This document shows, one piece after another, positions 27,050 to 35,585 of a DNA stretch of 64,000 nt. The stretch's first letter is position 1. Every line of letters starts with the position of its first letter. The position numbers were made by a program, and so were the translations under genes. The notes under the pieces are model-generated. The model ran no database searches. It saw nothing but the letters and a program-made list of their open reading frames with translations, and was not told where the DNA came from. The stretch comes from Sedimentimonas flavescens (GTDB taxonomy: Bacteria > Pseudomonadota > Alphaproteobacteria > Rhodobacterales > Rhodobacteraceae). The stretch spans positions 1 to 64,000 of the forward strand of contig NZ_JAHVAI010000007.1 of the NCBI RefSeq assembly GCF_019264375.1, in the 5' to 3' direction.

Positions 27050-27318
27050 TGATGCAGGAGGCCGTCTTCTTCGACACGATGCGCCAGGGGCTGTGGATCG
27101 CCGTGATGATCTCAGCGCCGATGCTGGGTGTGGCGCTGGTCGCCGGGGTGGCAATCGGCCTCTTTCAGGCGCTGACCTCGGTGCAGGAGATGACGCTGAC
27201 CTTCGTGCCCAAGGTGGGAGCGATGCTGATCGTCTTCTGGGTGTCGATGTCCTTCATGTCGGACACGCTGGTGGATTTCTTCACCACGCGGATCGTGCCG
27301 CTGATCGCGGGGGGCTGA
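27049..27318 (+). CDS. fliQ: Flagellar export apparatus protein FliQ
   Basis: FliQ is a small inner-membrane subunit of the export gate formed with FliP and FliR. The protein is about 89 residues with two hydrophobic helices (WIAVMISAPMLGVALVAGVAIGLF and VGAMLIVFWVSMSFM, both shortened here) joined by the conserved QALTSVQEMTLTFVPK loop. The start is ambiguous between GTG 27046, ATG 27049 and ATG 27052; I prefer 27049 because it overlaps the fliE stop as TGATG. FliP is not encoded in the window. Confidence 0.93.
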   Translation: MMQEAVFFDTMRQGLWIAVMISAPMLGVALVAGVAIGLFQALTSVQEMTLTFVPKVGAMLIVFWVSMSFMSDTLVDFFTTRIVPLIAGG

Positions 27319-27321
27319 TCC

Positions 27322-28035
27322 ATGGACAACGCAATCTACGCCACGCTCTCGCGCCAGTCCGGCCTGATGCAGGAAATGCAGGCCGTCGCCAACAACATCT
27401 CGAACCTCTCGACGTCCGGGTTCCGCCGCGAAGGCGTGATCTTCTCGGAACATGTGAAGGCGCTTGAGGGCGATGAGAGCCTGTCGATGGCCTATGCGCA
27501 TGGGCGCAATGTCTCGCTCGCGCAGGGGCCTCTGACGCAGACCGGCGGCAGTTTCGATTTCGCGATCGAAGGCGAGGGCTTCTTTCTGATCGAAACGCCC
27601 GAGGGCAACCAGCTGACCCGCGCGGGCAGTTTTTCTGCGAACCCCGAGGGCGAATTGGTGACGCCCGACGGGCACCGGCTGCTCGATATCGGCGGCGCGC
27701 CCGTGTTCGCGCCCTCCGACGCCGGGCCGATCACGCTTGCACCCGACGGCACGCTGTCGGCTGGTGCCACGCCGCTGGCGCAGGTCGGCATCTACCTGCC
27801 CGCCGATCCGACGGGCCTGATCCATACCGGCGGCACCCGGTTCACCGTCGAGGCTGGCGTGATCCCTGCCGAGGGCGCCACGCTGCTGCAAGGTTTCATC
27901 GAGGAATCGAATGTCGATCCGGTCGCCGAAATCGCCCGGATGATAGAGGTCCAGCGCGCCTATGAGATGGGCCAGACCTTCCTCGACCGTGAAGACGAAC
28001 GTATCCGCAGCGTGATCTCGACGCTCAGCCGATAG
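27322..28035 (+). CDS. flgF: Flagellar basal-body rod protein FlgF
   Basis: FlgF is a proximal rod subunit of the FlgF/FlgG family. The 237 residues contain the N-terminal rod signature (MQAVANNISNLSTSGFRREG), the central beta domain with FDFAIEGEGFFLIETPEG and the C-terminal helix with IARMIEVQRAYEMGQTF. It starts 4 bp behind fliQ and is followed after 8 bp by flgG. FlgG is longer and carries the distal-rod features, which separates the two calls. Confidence 0.93.
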   Translation: MDNAIYATLSRQSGLMQEMQAVANNISNLSTSGFRREGVIFSEHVKALEGDESLSMAYAHGRNVSLAQGPLTQTGGSFDFAIEGEGFFLIETPEGNQLTRAGSFSANPEGELVTPDGHRLLDIGGAPVFAPSDAGPITLAPDGTLSAGATPLAQVGIYLPADPTGLIHTGGTRFTVEAGVIPAEGATLLQGFIEESNVDPVAEIARMIEVQRAYEMGQTFLDREDERIRSVISTLSR

Positions 28036-28043
28036 GAGGCCCC

Positions 28044-28829
28044 ATGCGTGCCCTGCAAATCGCCGCAACTGGAATGAGTGCCCAGCAGATGCGGGTCGAG
28101 GTGATCTCGAACAACCTCGCCAACATGTCCACCACGGGCTACAACGCCCGCCGCGCCGAGTTCGCTGACCTGCATTACCAGCAGATGACGCGCCCCGGCA
28201 CGATCTCGGCCAGCGACGGCACGGTGATCCCGGCCGGGGTGCAGCTTGGCCTTGGGGTGCGCCCCAGCTCGGTCACCGTGAACCTCGCGCAGGGATCGCT
28301 GTCGCAAACCGGCGGAGATCTCGATGTGGCGATCGACGGTCAGGGCTATCTGGAGGTGACGCTTCCCTCGGGCATTTCGGCCTATACCCGCGATGGCGGG
28401 CTCAAACGCTCGCCCGATGGCCAGGTCGTCACCTCGGACGGCTATCCCGTCGCCCCCGGCATTACCATTCCCGAGGACGCGCGCACCCTGTCGATCAACG
28501 CCGCGGGCGAGGTTTACGCCTATTTCAGCGACCGGGTCGAGCCCGAGCTGCTCGGACAACTGACGCTGGCGGGGTTCCCCAATGAAAAGGGGCTTGAGGC
28601 GACGGGCTCGAATCTATTTCTGGAAACCGGCGCCTCGGGCCCGCCGCAGGTTTCGACGCCCGGCGAGAACGGGCTGGGCACCCTGCGCCAGGGCTATCTG
28701 GAGGAAAGCTCGGTCGATCCGGTGCGCGAGATCACCGAGCTGATCAAGGCACAGCGCGGATATGAGCTGAACGCCAAGGTCATCACTGCCGCCGACCAGA
28801 TGCTGGGCGCAACGACGCAGGTGCGCTGA
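28044..28829 (+). CDS. flgG: Flagellar distal rod protein FlgG
   Basis: FlgG forms the distal rod. The 261 residues start MRALQIAATGMSAQQMRVEV, then ISNNLANMSTTGYNARRAEF, a close match to FlgG. The central domain has VAIDGQGYLEVTLPSG, and the C-terminus FLQGYLEES-type (here LRQGYLEESSVDPVREITE) and IKAQRGYELNAKVI. A GAGGCC-type site precedes the ATG. The stop shares one base with the flgA start. Confidence 0.95.
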   Translation: MRALQIAATGMSAQQMRVEVISNNLANMSTTGYNARRAEFADLHYQQMTRPGTISASDGTVIPAGVQLGLGVRPSSVTVNLAQGSLSQTGGDLDVAIDGQGYLEVTLPSGISAYTRDGGLKRSPDGQVVTSDGYPVAPGITIPEDARTLSINAAGEVYAYFSDRVEPELLGQLTLAGFPNEKGLEATGSNLFLETGASGPPQVSTPGENGLGTLRQGYLEESSVDPVREITELIKAQRGYELNAKVITAADQMLGATTQVR

Positions 28830-29248
28830 TGCGCTGGCTGCTCTTCATGTTTGCGCTGATACCGGGTAGCGCGCTGGCCGACACGCTGATCGCAACCCGA
28901 ACCCTGCGCGCGCAGACCGTTCTCACCCCCGCCGATCTTGCGCTTGAGCCGGGCACTCTGCCGGGTGCGCTGACCACCCCCGAAGAGGCCATCGGGCTGG
29001 AAACCCGCGTCGCAATCTATGCCGGACGGCCGCTGCACCCCGAGGAACTCGGCCCCCCCGCCATTGTCGAGCGCAACCAGATCGTGCCGCTGACCTATCG
29101 TCAGGGCGGACTTCTCATCCAGACCGAGGGGCGGGCTCTCGACCGCGCCGGGGTCGGCGACACGATCCGGGTCATAAATGTCGGCTCGCGCTCCACCGTC
29201 TTAGCCCGGATCGCCGCCGATGGCACGGCGATCGTCTCAACCCAGTGA
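28829..29248 (+). CDS. flgA: P-ring assembly chaperone FlgA
   Basis: FlgA is the periplasmic chaperone for P-ring assembly by FlgI. The 139 residues begin with a signal peptide (MRWLLFMFALIPGSALA). The SAF-type domain follows (RTLRAQTVLTPADLALEP, AIYAGRPLHPEEL), then the C-terminal region VGDTIRVINVGSRSTVLARI, which is strongly FlgA-like. It is coupled to flgG through a shared base (TGATG). Its client gene flgI is not in the window. Confidence 0.92.
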   Translation: MRWLLFMFALIPGSALADTLIATRTLRAQTVLTPADLALEPGTLPGALTTPEEAIGLETRVAIYAGRPLHPEELGPPAIVERNQIVPLTYRQGGLLIQTEGRALDRAGVGDTIRVINVGSRSTVLARIAADGTAIVSTQ

Positions 29249-29258
29249 AAGGCCCATC

Positions 29259-29987
29259 ATGCGCCCCTTTGTGATCCTGCTTGCCGCCACCGCGCTTGTT
29301 GCCTGCCAGCGATTGGAAGACGTCGGCAAGGCGCCCGGCTTCACCCCGGTCGAGAACGGCAGCGAGTTCTTCGCGATGAACACGCGCCCCCTGCCCGAGA
29401 CCCTAGGCTACCCGCAACCCGCCGCGCAGGAGGCCTCGCTCTGGTCCGGAACGCGCGGCTCGCTGCTCGGAGACCGGCGGGCGGCGCAGCGCGGCGACAT
29501 CCTGACCGTCGTGATCGAGATCGACGACAAGGCCGAGATCTCGAACAGTTCGGGGCGCAGCCGCAAGGGGTCGGATTCGATGGGGATCCCCGCGATGCTC
29601 GGCTTGCCGCAACGCATCGACGCCGAACTGCCCGAGGGCGCCAGCATGGCCGATGCCTTCTCGACCAACTCACGCTCATCCTATCAGGGCGATGGTTCGG
29701 TCAGCCGGAAGGAAAAGCTGACGCTGCGCATTGCCGCAACCGTGCTCGACCGGCTGCCCAATGGCGCCTTGCAGATTCAGGGCAGCCAGGAGGTGCGCGT
29801 GAACTTCGAGATGCGCGAGCTGATCGTGACCGGCTTCGTGCGCCCCGAGGACGTCAGCCGCCAAAACGAGATCACCTATGACAAGATCGCGGGCGCACGG
29901 ATCTCCTACGGCGGGCGCGGACAGATCACCGATGTGCAGCAACCCCGGATCGGCCAGCAGGTCGCCGATGTGCTGCTGCCGTTCTGA
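29259..29987 (+). CDS. flgH: Flagellar L-ring protein FlgH
   Basis: FlgH is the outer-membrane lipoprotein that forms the L ring. The ATG at 29259 gives 242 residues and a lipoprotein signal (MRPFVILLAATALVAC) with lipobox LVAC. Family motifs are SLWSGTRGSLLGDRRA, GDILTVVIEIDDKAEISNSS and the C-terminal QEVRVNFEMRELIVTGFVRP. The in-frame extension upstream to 29220 is ignored because it would bury the lipoprotein signal. It lies 10 bp behind flgA. Confidence 0.95.
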   Translation: MRPFVILLAATALVACQRLEDVGKAPGFTPVENGSEFFAMNTRPLPETLGYPQPAAQEASLWSGTRGSLLGDRRAAQRGDILTVVIEIDDKAEISNSSGRSRKGSDSMGIPAMLGLPQRIDAELPEGASMADAFSTNSRSSYQGDGSVSRKEKLTLRIAATVLDRLPNGALQIQGSQEVRVNFEMRELIVTGFVRPEDVSRQNEITYDKIAGARISYGGRGQITDVQQPRIGQQVADVLLPF

Positions 29988-29995
29988 GGCCCCTC

Positions 29996-30508
29996 ATGCG
30001 CAAGCTCTTGCCCATCCTTCTTGCCCTGATCGGGGTTCTCGCCGGTGGCGGCGCGGGGTATTTCCTGCGCCCGCCCCCCGCTGACGAGATCAGCCCCGCG
30101 ACGGACGCACATGCGCCGCCGCCCGAGGTGCATCCGACCGACCACGCCGCACCCGAGGGCGACGGCCATGGCGAGGGCGCGACGGTTGAATACGTCAAGC
30201 TCAACAACCAGTTCGTCGTGCCGGTGGTCGAGGATGCCCGGGTTGCCTCGCTCGTCATCTTGTCGCTTAGCCTGGAAGTCGGGCTTGGCGCGACCGAGCG
30301 TGTCTATGCGGTCGAGCCGAAGCTGCGCGATGCCTTCCTTCAGGTTCTGTTTGACCACGCCAACGCCGGTGGCTTTCGCGGCGCATTCACCGATGCCAGC
30401 CAGCTAGACGACCTGCGCCGCGCGCTATTGGAGGCCGCACGCAAGACCCTCGGGGCCGAGGCGAAAAGCGTCCTGATCTCGGATATCGTGCGTCAGGATA
30501 ACGGCTGA
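29996..30508 (+). CDS. fliL: FliL-family basal-body-associated protein
   Basis: FliL proteins sit next to the stator in the inner membrane. The 170 residues have one N-terminal membrane helix (LLPILLALIGVLAGGGAGYF), a Pro/His/acidic linker, and a C-terminal periplasmic domain. That domain has the FliL pattern of V(K)LNNQFVVPVV, SLVILSLSLEVGLG and AKSVLISDIVRQ. It ends the flgB operon and its last 16 bp overlap the tail of the converging minus-strand gene. Some clusters carry two FliL-like genes, so it may not be the main stator partner. Confidence 0.8.
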   Translation: MRKLLPILLALIGVLAGGGAGYFLRPPPADEISPATDAHAPPPEVHPTDHAAPEGDGHGEGATVEYVKLNNQFVVPVVEDARVASLVILSLSLEVGLGATERVYAVEPKLRDAFLQVLFDHANAGGFRGAFTDASQLDDLRRALLEAARKTLGAEAKSVLISDIVRQDNG

Positions 30509-30849
30509 CGCCGCCCTTTTGTCGCCTGTCGAGCGGCAAGCTTTTCCAGCGCCTCATTGCGGCCGAATGCCTTCGCGGCGGCCGCGCGCTGTTGCGCGAT
30601 TTCCGGGGCAAGGGCCGCCTCTTGCCGCGCAAGTGCCGCGCATTGGCCCTGCACCCAATCGAGATACTTCCCGAGCGTAGCCGGGTCGGACAACCCCGCG
30701 CCCTCCTGAGCACCAAGACCCGCGCGCAGGGCCCGCTGCTGCTCGCGCAGATCTGTTTGCTGTTGCGCAAGCTTTGCCAAGCGGGCCAGTTCGATCTCTT
30801 GGCGAAGCTGTGCGAGCATCTGCAGATTGGCCAGCTTCTTGCCTGTCAT
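30493..30849 (-). CDS. Small coiled-coil protein, FliJ-like candidate
   Basis: This is a 118-residue, strongly helical protein with long heptad-like stretches (LANLQMLAQLRQEIELARLA and ALAPEIAQQRAAAAKAFGRN) and no membrane segment or signal peptide. It overlaps the flhB stop by 4 bp and so follows flhB-fliR-flhA in the same transcript. Its size, position and helicity fit a FliJ-type export chaperone, which would otherwise be missing. I do not see a decisive family motif, so the name is left open. Confidence 0.6.
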   Translation of the reverse strand: MTGKKLANLQMLAQLRQEIELARLAKLAQQQTDLREQQRALRAGLGAQEGAGLSDPATLGKYLDWVQGQCAALARQEAALAPEIAQQRAAAAKAFGRNEALEKLAARQATKGRRQPLS

Positions 30850-31925
30850 CTCCGCATCCCTTTCGCGCGTCGACGCATCTTCTCGGCAAACCGGATCGCG
30901 GCGGCCACGGGCTTGTAATGCTCGGGCCGGATCTCCTCGCCCACCTGCATCGCCGCGTGCAGGGCCCGCGCTGTGGGCGGATCGGAATGGATCGGAACGC
31001 CGCTTTCCATTGCCACGGCCCGGATCCGCGCGGCGAGCTCATCAACGCCCTTGGCCACGCAAACCGGCGCGCGGCCGCTTGACCGCTGCCATTTCAGCGC
31101 AACCGCGTAATGGGTGGGGTTCACGATCACGACGTCTGCGGTCTTTACATCGGCAATCATCTGGCGTGTCGCGATCTCGACGCCTTTCTGGCGGCGCTGC
31201 GCCTTGAGATGCGGATCGCCCTCCGATTGCTTCATCTCATCCATCAGTTCCTTGCGGCTCATGCGATTGCGGCGCAGGAACTCGGCCCGCTGCCACAGGA
31301 AATCGAGCGCGCCGACGACCAAAGCGATCAAAAAGACCAGGGCCAGGAACTCGCGCAACATGACCATCGCCGCGACCGAACTGATCCCCGGCGCGGTGCG
31401 TTGCATCGCCAGGATCCCCTCGATCCGGCTGCTGAGGAAGACCCCGAGGATACCCGCGATGACGATCAGCTTGACGAAGCTCTTGGCGAATTCAAACAGC
31501 CCCGCGCGGCCGAACTTCTGCGCCGCATTGGCGAACGGGTTGATCCGGCTCAGCTTCGGCTGGATCTTGTCGGGGACAAAAACCAGTGCCCGCTGCGCCG
31601 CGAGAGCCGCAAGCACCAGTACCAGCGGCAGCGCGAACCACGGGGCAATCGCCATGACGATGCCGCCGATCATCCCGCCGACCGGCGCGGTGGAAAAGCC
31701 GAAGACCAGGCTCGAAAGGCTGTCAGCCTGATCGAGCAGCACCATCGCGCGTTGGCCGAACAACGTCAGGCTGCTCGCACCCAACCCCATCGCGAGCAGC
31801 AGAACACCGCCATAGCTTGCCGCCACGCTCAGCTCGGCCGAGCGGATCAGATCGCCTTTGCGCCGCGCCTGCTCAAGCTTTTGCGGGGTCGGTTCGAACT
31901 CCTTTTCGCTGTCGTCCTCGCTCAT
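30846..31925 (-). CDS. flhB: Flagellar export switch protein FlhB
   Basis: FlhB is a membrane protein of the export gate whose self-cleavage switches export from hook to filament proteins. The 359 residues have a charged N-terminus (EKEFEPTPQKLEQARRKGDL), four hydrophobic segments and the cytoplasmic C-domain with the autocleavage motif NPTH at residues 269-272. ATGA overlaps link it to fliR upstream and the coiled-coil gene downstream. Its partner in length control, fliK, lies at 15278-16681. Confidence 0.96.
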   Translation of the reverse strand: MSEDDSEKEFEPTPQKLEQARRKGDLIRSAELSVAASYGGVLLLAMGLGASSLTLFGQRAMVLLDQADSLSSLVFGFSTAPVGGMIGGIVMAIAPWFALPLVLVLAALAAQRALVFVPDKIQPKLSRINPFANAAQKFGRAGLFEFAKSFVKLIVIAGILGVFLSSRIEGILAMQRTAPGISSVAAMVMLREFLALVFLIALVVGALDFLWQRAEFLRRNRMSRKELMDEMKQSEGDPHLKAQRRQKGVEIATRQMIADVKTADVVIVNPTHYAVALKWQRSSGRAPVCVAKGVDELAARIRAVAMESGVPIHSDPPTARALHAAMQVGEEIRPEHYKPVAAAIRFAEKMRRRAKGMRR

Positions 31926-32677
31926 GGGGCCACCTCGAAGGGGTTGCCAAGAAAACCCTCGAACGCGCCGAGCCAGACCATCAGCCCGGTCGGCGCGGCG
32001 ATCATCAGCAAGACGAGCCCCCCGGCGGTCAGCGCAGGCGCACCCACGAAAGCCACCATCAACTGCGGCATCGCCCGGTTGATCGCGCCAAGGGCGACGT
32101 TGTAGATCAGCCCCGCCACCACGAAGGGCGCGGCGATCGAGAAGGCCAGCGCGAAAGCCTGCGCAACCCCCGCCAGCCCCCAGGCGCGCACCAGCGCCGC
32201 ATCGGGAAAACCGCCGGGCGGCAGTGCGTCATAGGACCCTATCATCAGCTGGGCAAAGCGGATATGCAGCCCCGATTGCACCGCCAGCGCCAGCCCGCCC
32301 AACATCAGCAGATGGCCGATCGCGGGCTGCGGCTCTCCGCTCGAACCCCCGAAAAGCTGCGAGAGCGAGGTCGCCTGCGCGGCAAGCGTGCCCGCGATCT
32401 GCAAGGCGATGACGAAAAGCCGAAGCACCGCGCCGATCAGCAGCCCGATCATCACCTCGGCGGCACAGATCAGCGCGGTTGGCACGGGCACCTCGACGGC
32501 GGGCAGAACGACGACGGTGAAGGCAAGACCAAGCGCAAGGCGCACTCGCGCCGGGATGCTTTGTTCGCCGAAGGCCGGAAGCAGGGCCATCATGCCGCCG
32601 ATCCGCAGGAACACGACAAAGCCCGTAACAAGCAGCGTCTGGCTGATCTGCAGCAGCTCGGCCAGTGCGGCGCTCAT
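31922..32677 (-). CDS. fliR: Flagellar export apparatus protein FliR
   Basis: FliR is an inner-membrane export gate subunit. The 251 residues are almost entirely hydrophobic helices, with family stretches LRIGGMMALLPAFGEQSIPARVR (shortened), AEVMIGLLIGAVLRLFVIAL and the conserved GLIYNVALGAINRAMPQLM. It overlaps flhA by 4 bp and flhB by 4 bp. FliR is adjacent to flhB and flhA here, while fliQ lies in the other operon. Confidence 0.95.
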   Translation of the reverse strand: MSAALAELLQISQTLLVTGFVVFLRIGGMMALLPAFGEQSIPARVRLALGLAFTVVVLPAVEVPVPTALICAAEVMIGLLIGAVLRLFVIALQIAGTLAAQATSLSQLFGGSSGEPQPAIGHLLMLGGLALAVQSGLHIRFAQLMIGSYDALPPGGFPDAALVRAWGLAGVAQAFALAFSIAAPFVVAGLIYNVALGAINRAMPQLMVAFVGAPALTAGGLVLLMIAAPTGLMVWLGAFEGFLGNPFEVAP

Positions 32678-34761
32678 GCCGGCACCACGCCGACCATGGC
32701 GGGTTTTGCGTCGATGCCGATCTCTTCGAAGCTAAGCACCGGGGCCGAGATGCCCTTGGCCGCCAGCACCGTGCGCAGGAAACGGCGGCGGCGGGTCGAG
32801 GTGATGATGGCGGGAAAAACGCCGCTCTCGCCCGCACGCGCGATCTTGTCCGAGACATTGGCGACCAGCCGGTTGAACTTGTCGGGCGGCAGGGCGACAT
32901 CGGCCGGGCCGCGATCAGTCTGGAGCTGGTAGGAGGCAAAGGTGTCCTCCCACTCGGGCGCGAGTTGCAGCAACGGCAGAGTGCCATCCTCGCGCCGGTA
33001 TTCAGCCACCAGCTGGAACCCGAGGCGCTGGCGCACATGCTCACAGATCGCCTCGGGCGATTGCAGCCCGCGCACCTCGGCGATGGCCTCGACGATCAGC
33101 AGGAGGTTGCGGATCGACACACGCTCTTCCAGTAGCAGGCGCAACACCGCCAGCAGCAGATCAAGCGGCACCTTGTCGGGGATCAGCTCATCGAGGATGC
33201 GGCGGTTGGCGTCGGCGCGAGCGGGATCGGAGAGGTTCGCGGTCTCTTCCAGCAGGCGGCGCAGCGCGCGCAGACCCATGAGGCGCGCGAAGTTGCGCTT
33301 GATGACCTCAAGCAGATGGGTTGCCAGCACCTCGGTCGGGGACACCACGGTCGAGCCGGTCAGCACCGCCTCTTCCTGCGCGGCGGCGGGAACCCATCGC
33401 GCGGGGGCGCCATAGACCGGCTCGCGCACATCCTCGCCTGCGGGCAGCAGATCGCGGTTGTCAGCGATCAGGGCCAGCACGCGCTCGGGGCGGAGGCGGT
33501 CGCGCGCCTGCTCAACCCCCTGAATGCGGATGCGATAGGTTCCTGGCGGCAGGGCGCCATCATCGGTCAGGCGGATCTCGGGCAGGATCAGCCCGAAGGA
33601 GGCCGCCACGTGGTTGCGCATATTGGCAATCCGCACATCGAGGCCCGTCGCCGGATCCAGCGCCATCGCGACTAGGTCGGGCGCGAATTCGACGTGGATG
33701 TCATCGACATCCAGAATGTCGCCCATGGATTTGCGCCGCGCGGGCTCGGGCGGGGGCATCTTCATCGCCTCGCGCCGCGCGCGTTTCTGATCAGCGCGGC
33801 GCAGCAGTTGCGCGGCGCCCCCCAGCACCAGCGCCCCCACCATGAAGGGCAGGAACGGCAGGCCCGGCACCAGCGCGAACAGCGCCATCAGCACGCCCAC
33901 CGTCATCAGGGCGGGCGGATATTTCCCGAGCTGGCGAAACAGCTCCATATCAGCCGAACCCTTCGCGCCCCCCCGCGACAGCAAGATGGCCGAGGCAATC
34001 GAGATGATGACCGCCGGTATCTGGCTGACCAGCCCGTCACCCACGGTCAGGATCGCATAGGTTTCAAGCGCCCGGCCAATCGGCATACCATGCACCGCAG
34101 TGCCGATGATCAGCCCCATCACAAGATTGAGCAGCGTGATCAAAAGCCCCGCCACCGCATCGCCCTTGACGAATTTCGACGCCCCGTCGAGCGAACCGAA
34201 GAAGGTCGTCTCGGCCTGTTCGCGTTCGCGCCGCGCGCGCGCCTCGGCATGGTCGATGGCGCCCGCGTTCATGTCGCTGTCGATGGCCAATTGCTTTCCC
34301 GGCATCGCGTCGAGGGCAAAGCGCGCGCCCACCTCGGCCATGCGGCCCGCGCCCTTCGTGATGACGATGAAGTTCACGATCAGGATGACGCCGAAGACCA
34401 CGAGGCCGATCAGCACCGACCCGCTCATGATGAAATTGGCAAAGCCCTCGATCACATCACCCGCCGCCCCGGTGCCGGTATGCCCCTGCCCGATGATCAG
34501 CTTGGTTGACGAAACGTTAAGCGACAGCCGCAGCATCAGCGAGGCAAGAAGCACCGTCGGGAAGGCCGAGAAATCGAGCGGCCTCTCGATGAACAGCGTC
34601 ACGGTGAAGATCAGGATGGCGATGGCGAAGGACGCCGCCAGACCCACGTCGAGCACCCAGGCAGGCACCGGCAGGATCATCATCACGATGATCGCCATCA
34701 GCGCAAGCGCGAGCAGGATCGTCGGCTGAAAGATCGCAAGCAGCGTGACGCGCGGCATCAT
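32674..34761 (-). CDS. flhA: Flagellar export apparatus protein FlhA
   Basis: FlhA is the large export gate protein that docks substrates and chaperones. The ATG at 34761 overlaps the upstream gene as ATGA and gives 695 residues, the family length; the longer open frame to 35070 is a shadow of that gene. The N-terminal half has about eight membrane helices and the FHIPEP-type loop (IVITKGAGRMAEVGARFALD, AMPGKQLAIDSDMNAG). The C-terminal half is the cytoplasmic docking domain (RLGFQLVAEYRREDGTL). It is in an operon with sltF, fliR and flhB. Confidence 0.96.
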   Translation of the reverse strand: MMPRVTLLAIFQPTILLALALMAIIVMMILPVPAWVLDVGLAASFAIAILIFTVTLFIERPLDFSAFPTVLLASLMLRLSLNVSSTKLIIGQGHTGTGAAGDVIEGFANFIMSGSVLIGLVVFGVILIVNFIVITKGAGRMAEVGARFALDAMPGKQLAIDSDMNAGAIDHAEARARREREQAETTFFGSLDGASKFVKGDAVAGLLITLLNLVMGLIIGTAVHGMPIGRALETYAILTVGDGLVSQIPAVIISIASAILLSRGGAKGSADMELFRQLGKYPPALMTVGVLMALFALVPGLPFLPFMVGALVLGGAAQLLRRADQKRARREAMKMPPPEPARRKSMGDILDVDDIHVEFAPDLVAMALDPATGLDVRIANMRNHVAASFGLILPEIRLTDDGALPPGTYRIRIQGVEQARDRLRPERVLALIADNRDLLPAGEDVREPVYGAPARWVPAAAQEEAVLTGSTVVSPTEVLATHLLEVIKRNFARLMGLRALRRLLEETANLSDPARADANRRILDELIPDKVPLDLLLAVLRLLLEERVSIRNLLLIVEAIAEVRGLQSPEAICEHVRQRLGFQLVAEYRREDGTLPLLQLAPEWEDTFASYQLQTDRGPADVALPPDKFNRLVANVSDKIARAGESGVFPAIITSTRRRRFLRTVLAAKGISAPVLSFEEIGIDAKPAMVGVVPA

Positions 34762-35510
34762 TCGGCCTCGACGCGCCGCACCGCCGAGGCAAACAGGCTC
34801 GCCCCCGGCGCACCGCCCAGAGGCGGGCGCACATCGCCGCTGCGCTGCAAGAGCGGATAGGTGTTCACCCGGGGCGGGCCGACCTCTAGCCCACCGCCAT
34901 TCGCCGCCAGAACGATATCGGGAATGTCGGGGATCGCATCGCCCGGCTGGATCGGCGCCTGCCCCGCATCCTCTGCCAGATAGCGGCGGCGCAGTTCGGC
35001 GAAGCGAGCGGCGTAGCGATCCGCATATTCGCGGGTGCGTGAATGATAGGCCCCCGCGGCGGCGTTCCAAGACCCTGTTTCAGCGTAAAGCTCGCGCAGA
35101 AAGCGCGCGGCATAGAGCGCGTTGGCCATCGGATCGAACATCTCGTCGATCGAGGAGAACCCCTCCTTGTGCCATTTGTAGTTGATCTGGAAGCAGCCGA
35201 CATCGAAGCTGCGCGCGCCGCGCTGGTATTCGCGCACGACAAAGGCGCGCGCCTCGGGGAGGGTGTCGAACCAGTGTCCCGCCCCCTCCATGTTCACCGT
35301 CCAGGGCCAGGGGCGGAACTGGCCTTCAAGCTTGCGGCCCGTCTCGGTCAGCGAGATCGCCTTCATCACCGACACCGGCACACCCGAGCGCCGCGCGGCT
35401 TCGGCCGCGACCTGCTCGCAGACCGAGGCGAGGCGCGCGTTGCTGGCCAGCGCCCATGACGGCGCCAGCAGCGACAGGATCACGATGAGAATGCGCCCGA
35501 TACCCGGCAT
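34758..35510 (-). CDS. Lytic transglycosylase, SltF-like
   Basis: This is a periplasmic muramidase-type enzyme that opens peptidoglycan. The 250 residues start with a signal peptide (ILIVILSLLAPSWALA), then a lysozyme-like SLT domain with the catalytic glutamate in SLTETG (Glu56), the conserved SFDVGCFQINYKWH, and ALYAARFLRELYAETGSWNA. It is coupled to flhA by an ATGA overlap. In Rhodobacter sphaeroides a separate flagellar transglycosylase (SltF) works with a FlgJ that lacks its own enzyme domain, as is the case here. The tail after about residue 170 is unassigned. Confidence 0.85.
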   Translation of the reverse strand: MPGIGRILIVILSLLAPSWALASNARLASVCEQVAAEAARRSGVPVSVMKAISLTETGRKLEGQFRPWPWTVNMEGAGHWFDTLPEARAFVVREYQRGARSFDVGCFQINYKWHKEGFSSIDEMFDPMANALYAARFLRELYAETGSWNAAAGAYHSRTREYADRYAARFAELRRRYLAEDAGQAPIQPGDAIPDIPDIVLAANGGGLEVGPPRVNTYPLLQRSGDVRPPLGGAPGASLFASAVRRVEAE

Positions 35511-35585
35511 GGGATTCGCCCCGCGACAGCAGTTCTTGCTGGGGGCAGGCTAGGGGCCAAGTCTTGCCAATTGGTTAGCCGCGTC

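Noticed and set aside
34762-35070. N-terminal extension of flhA
   Set aside because: It would overlap the transglycosylase gene by over 300 bp, and family proteins start at the short form.
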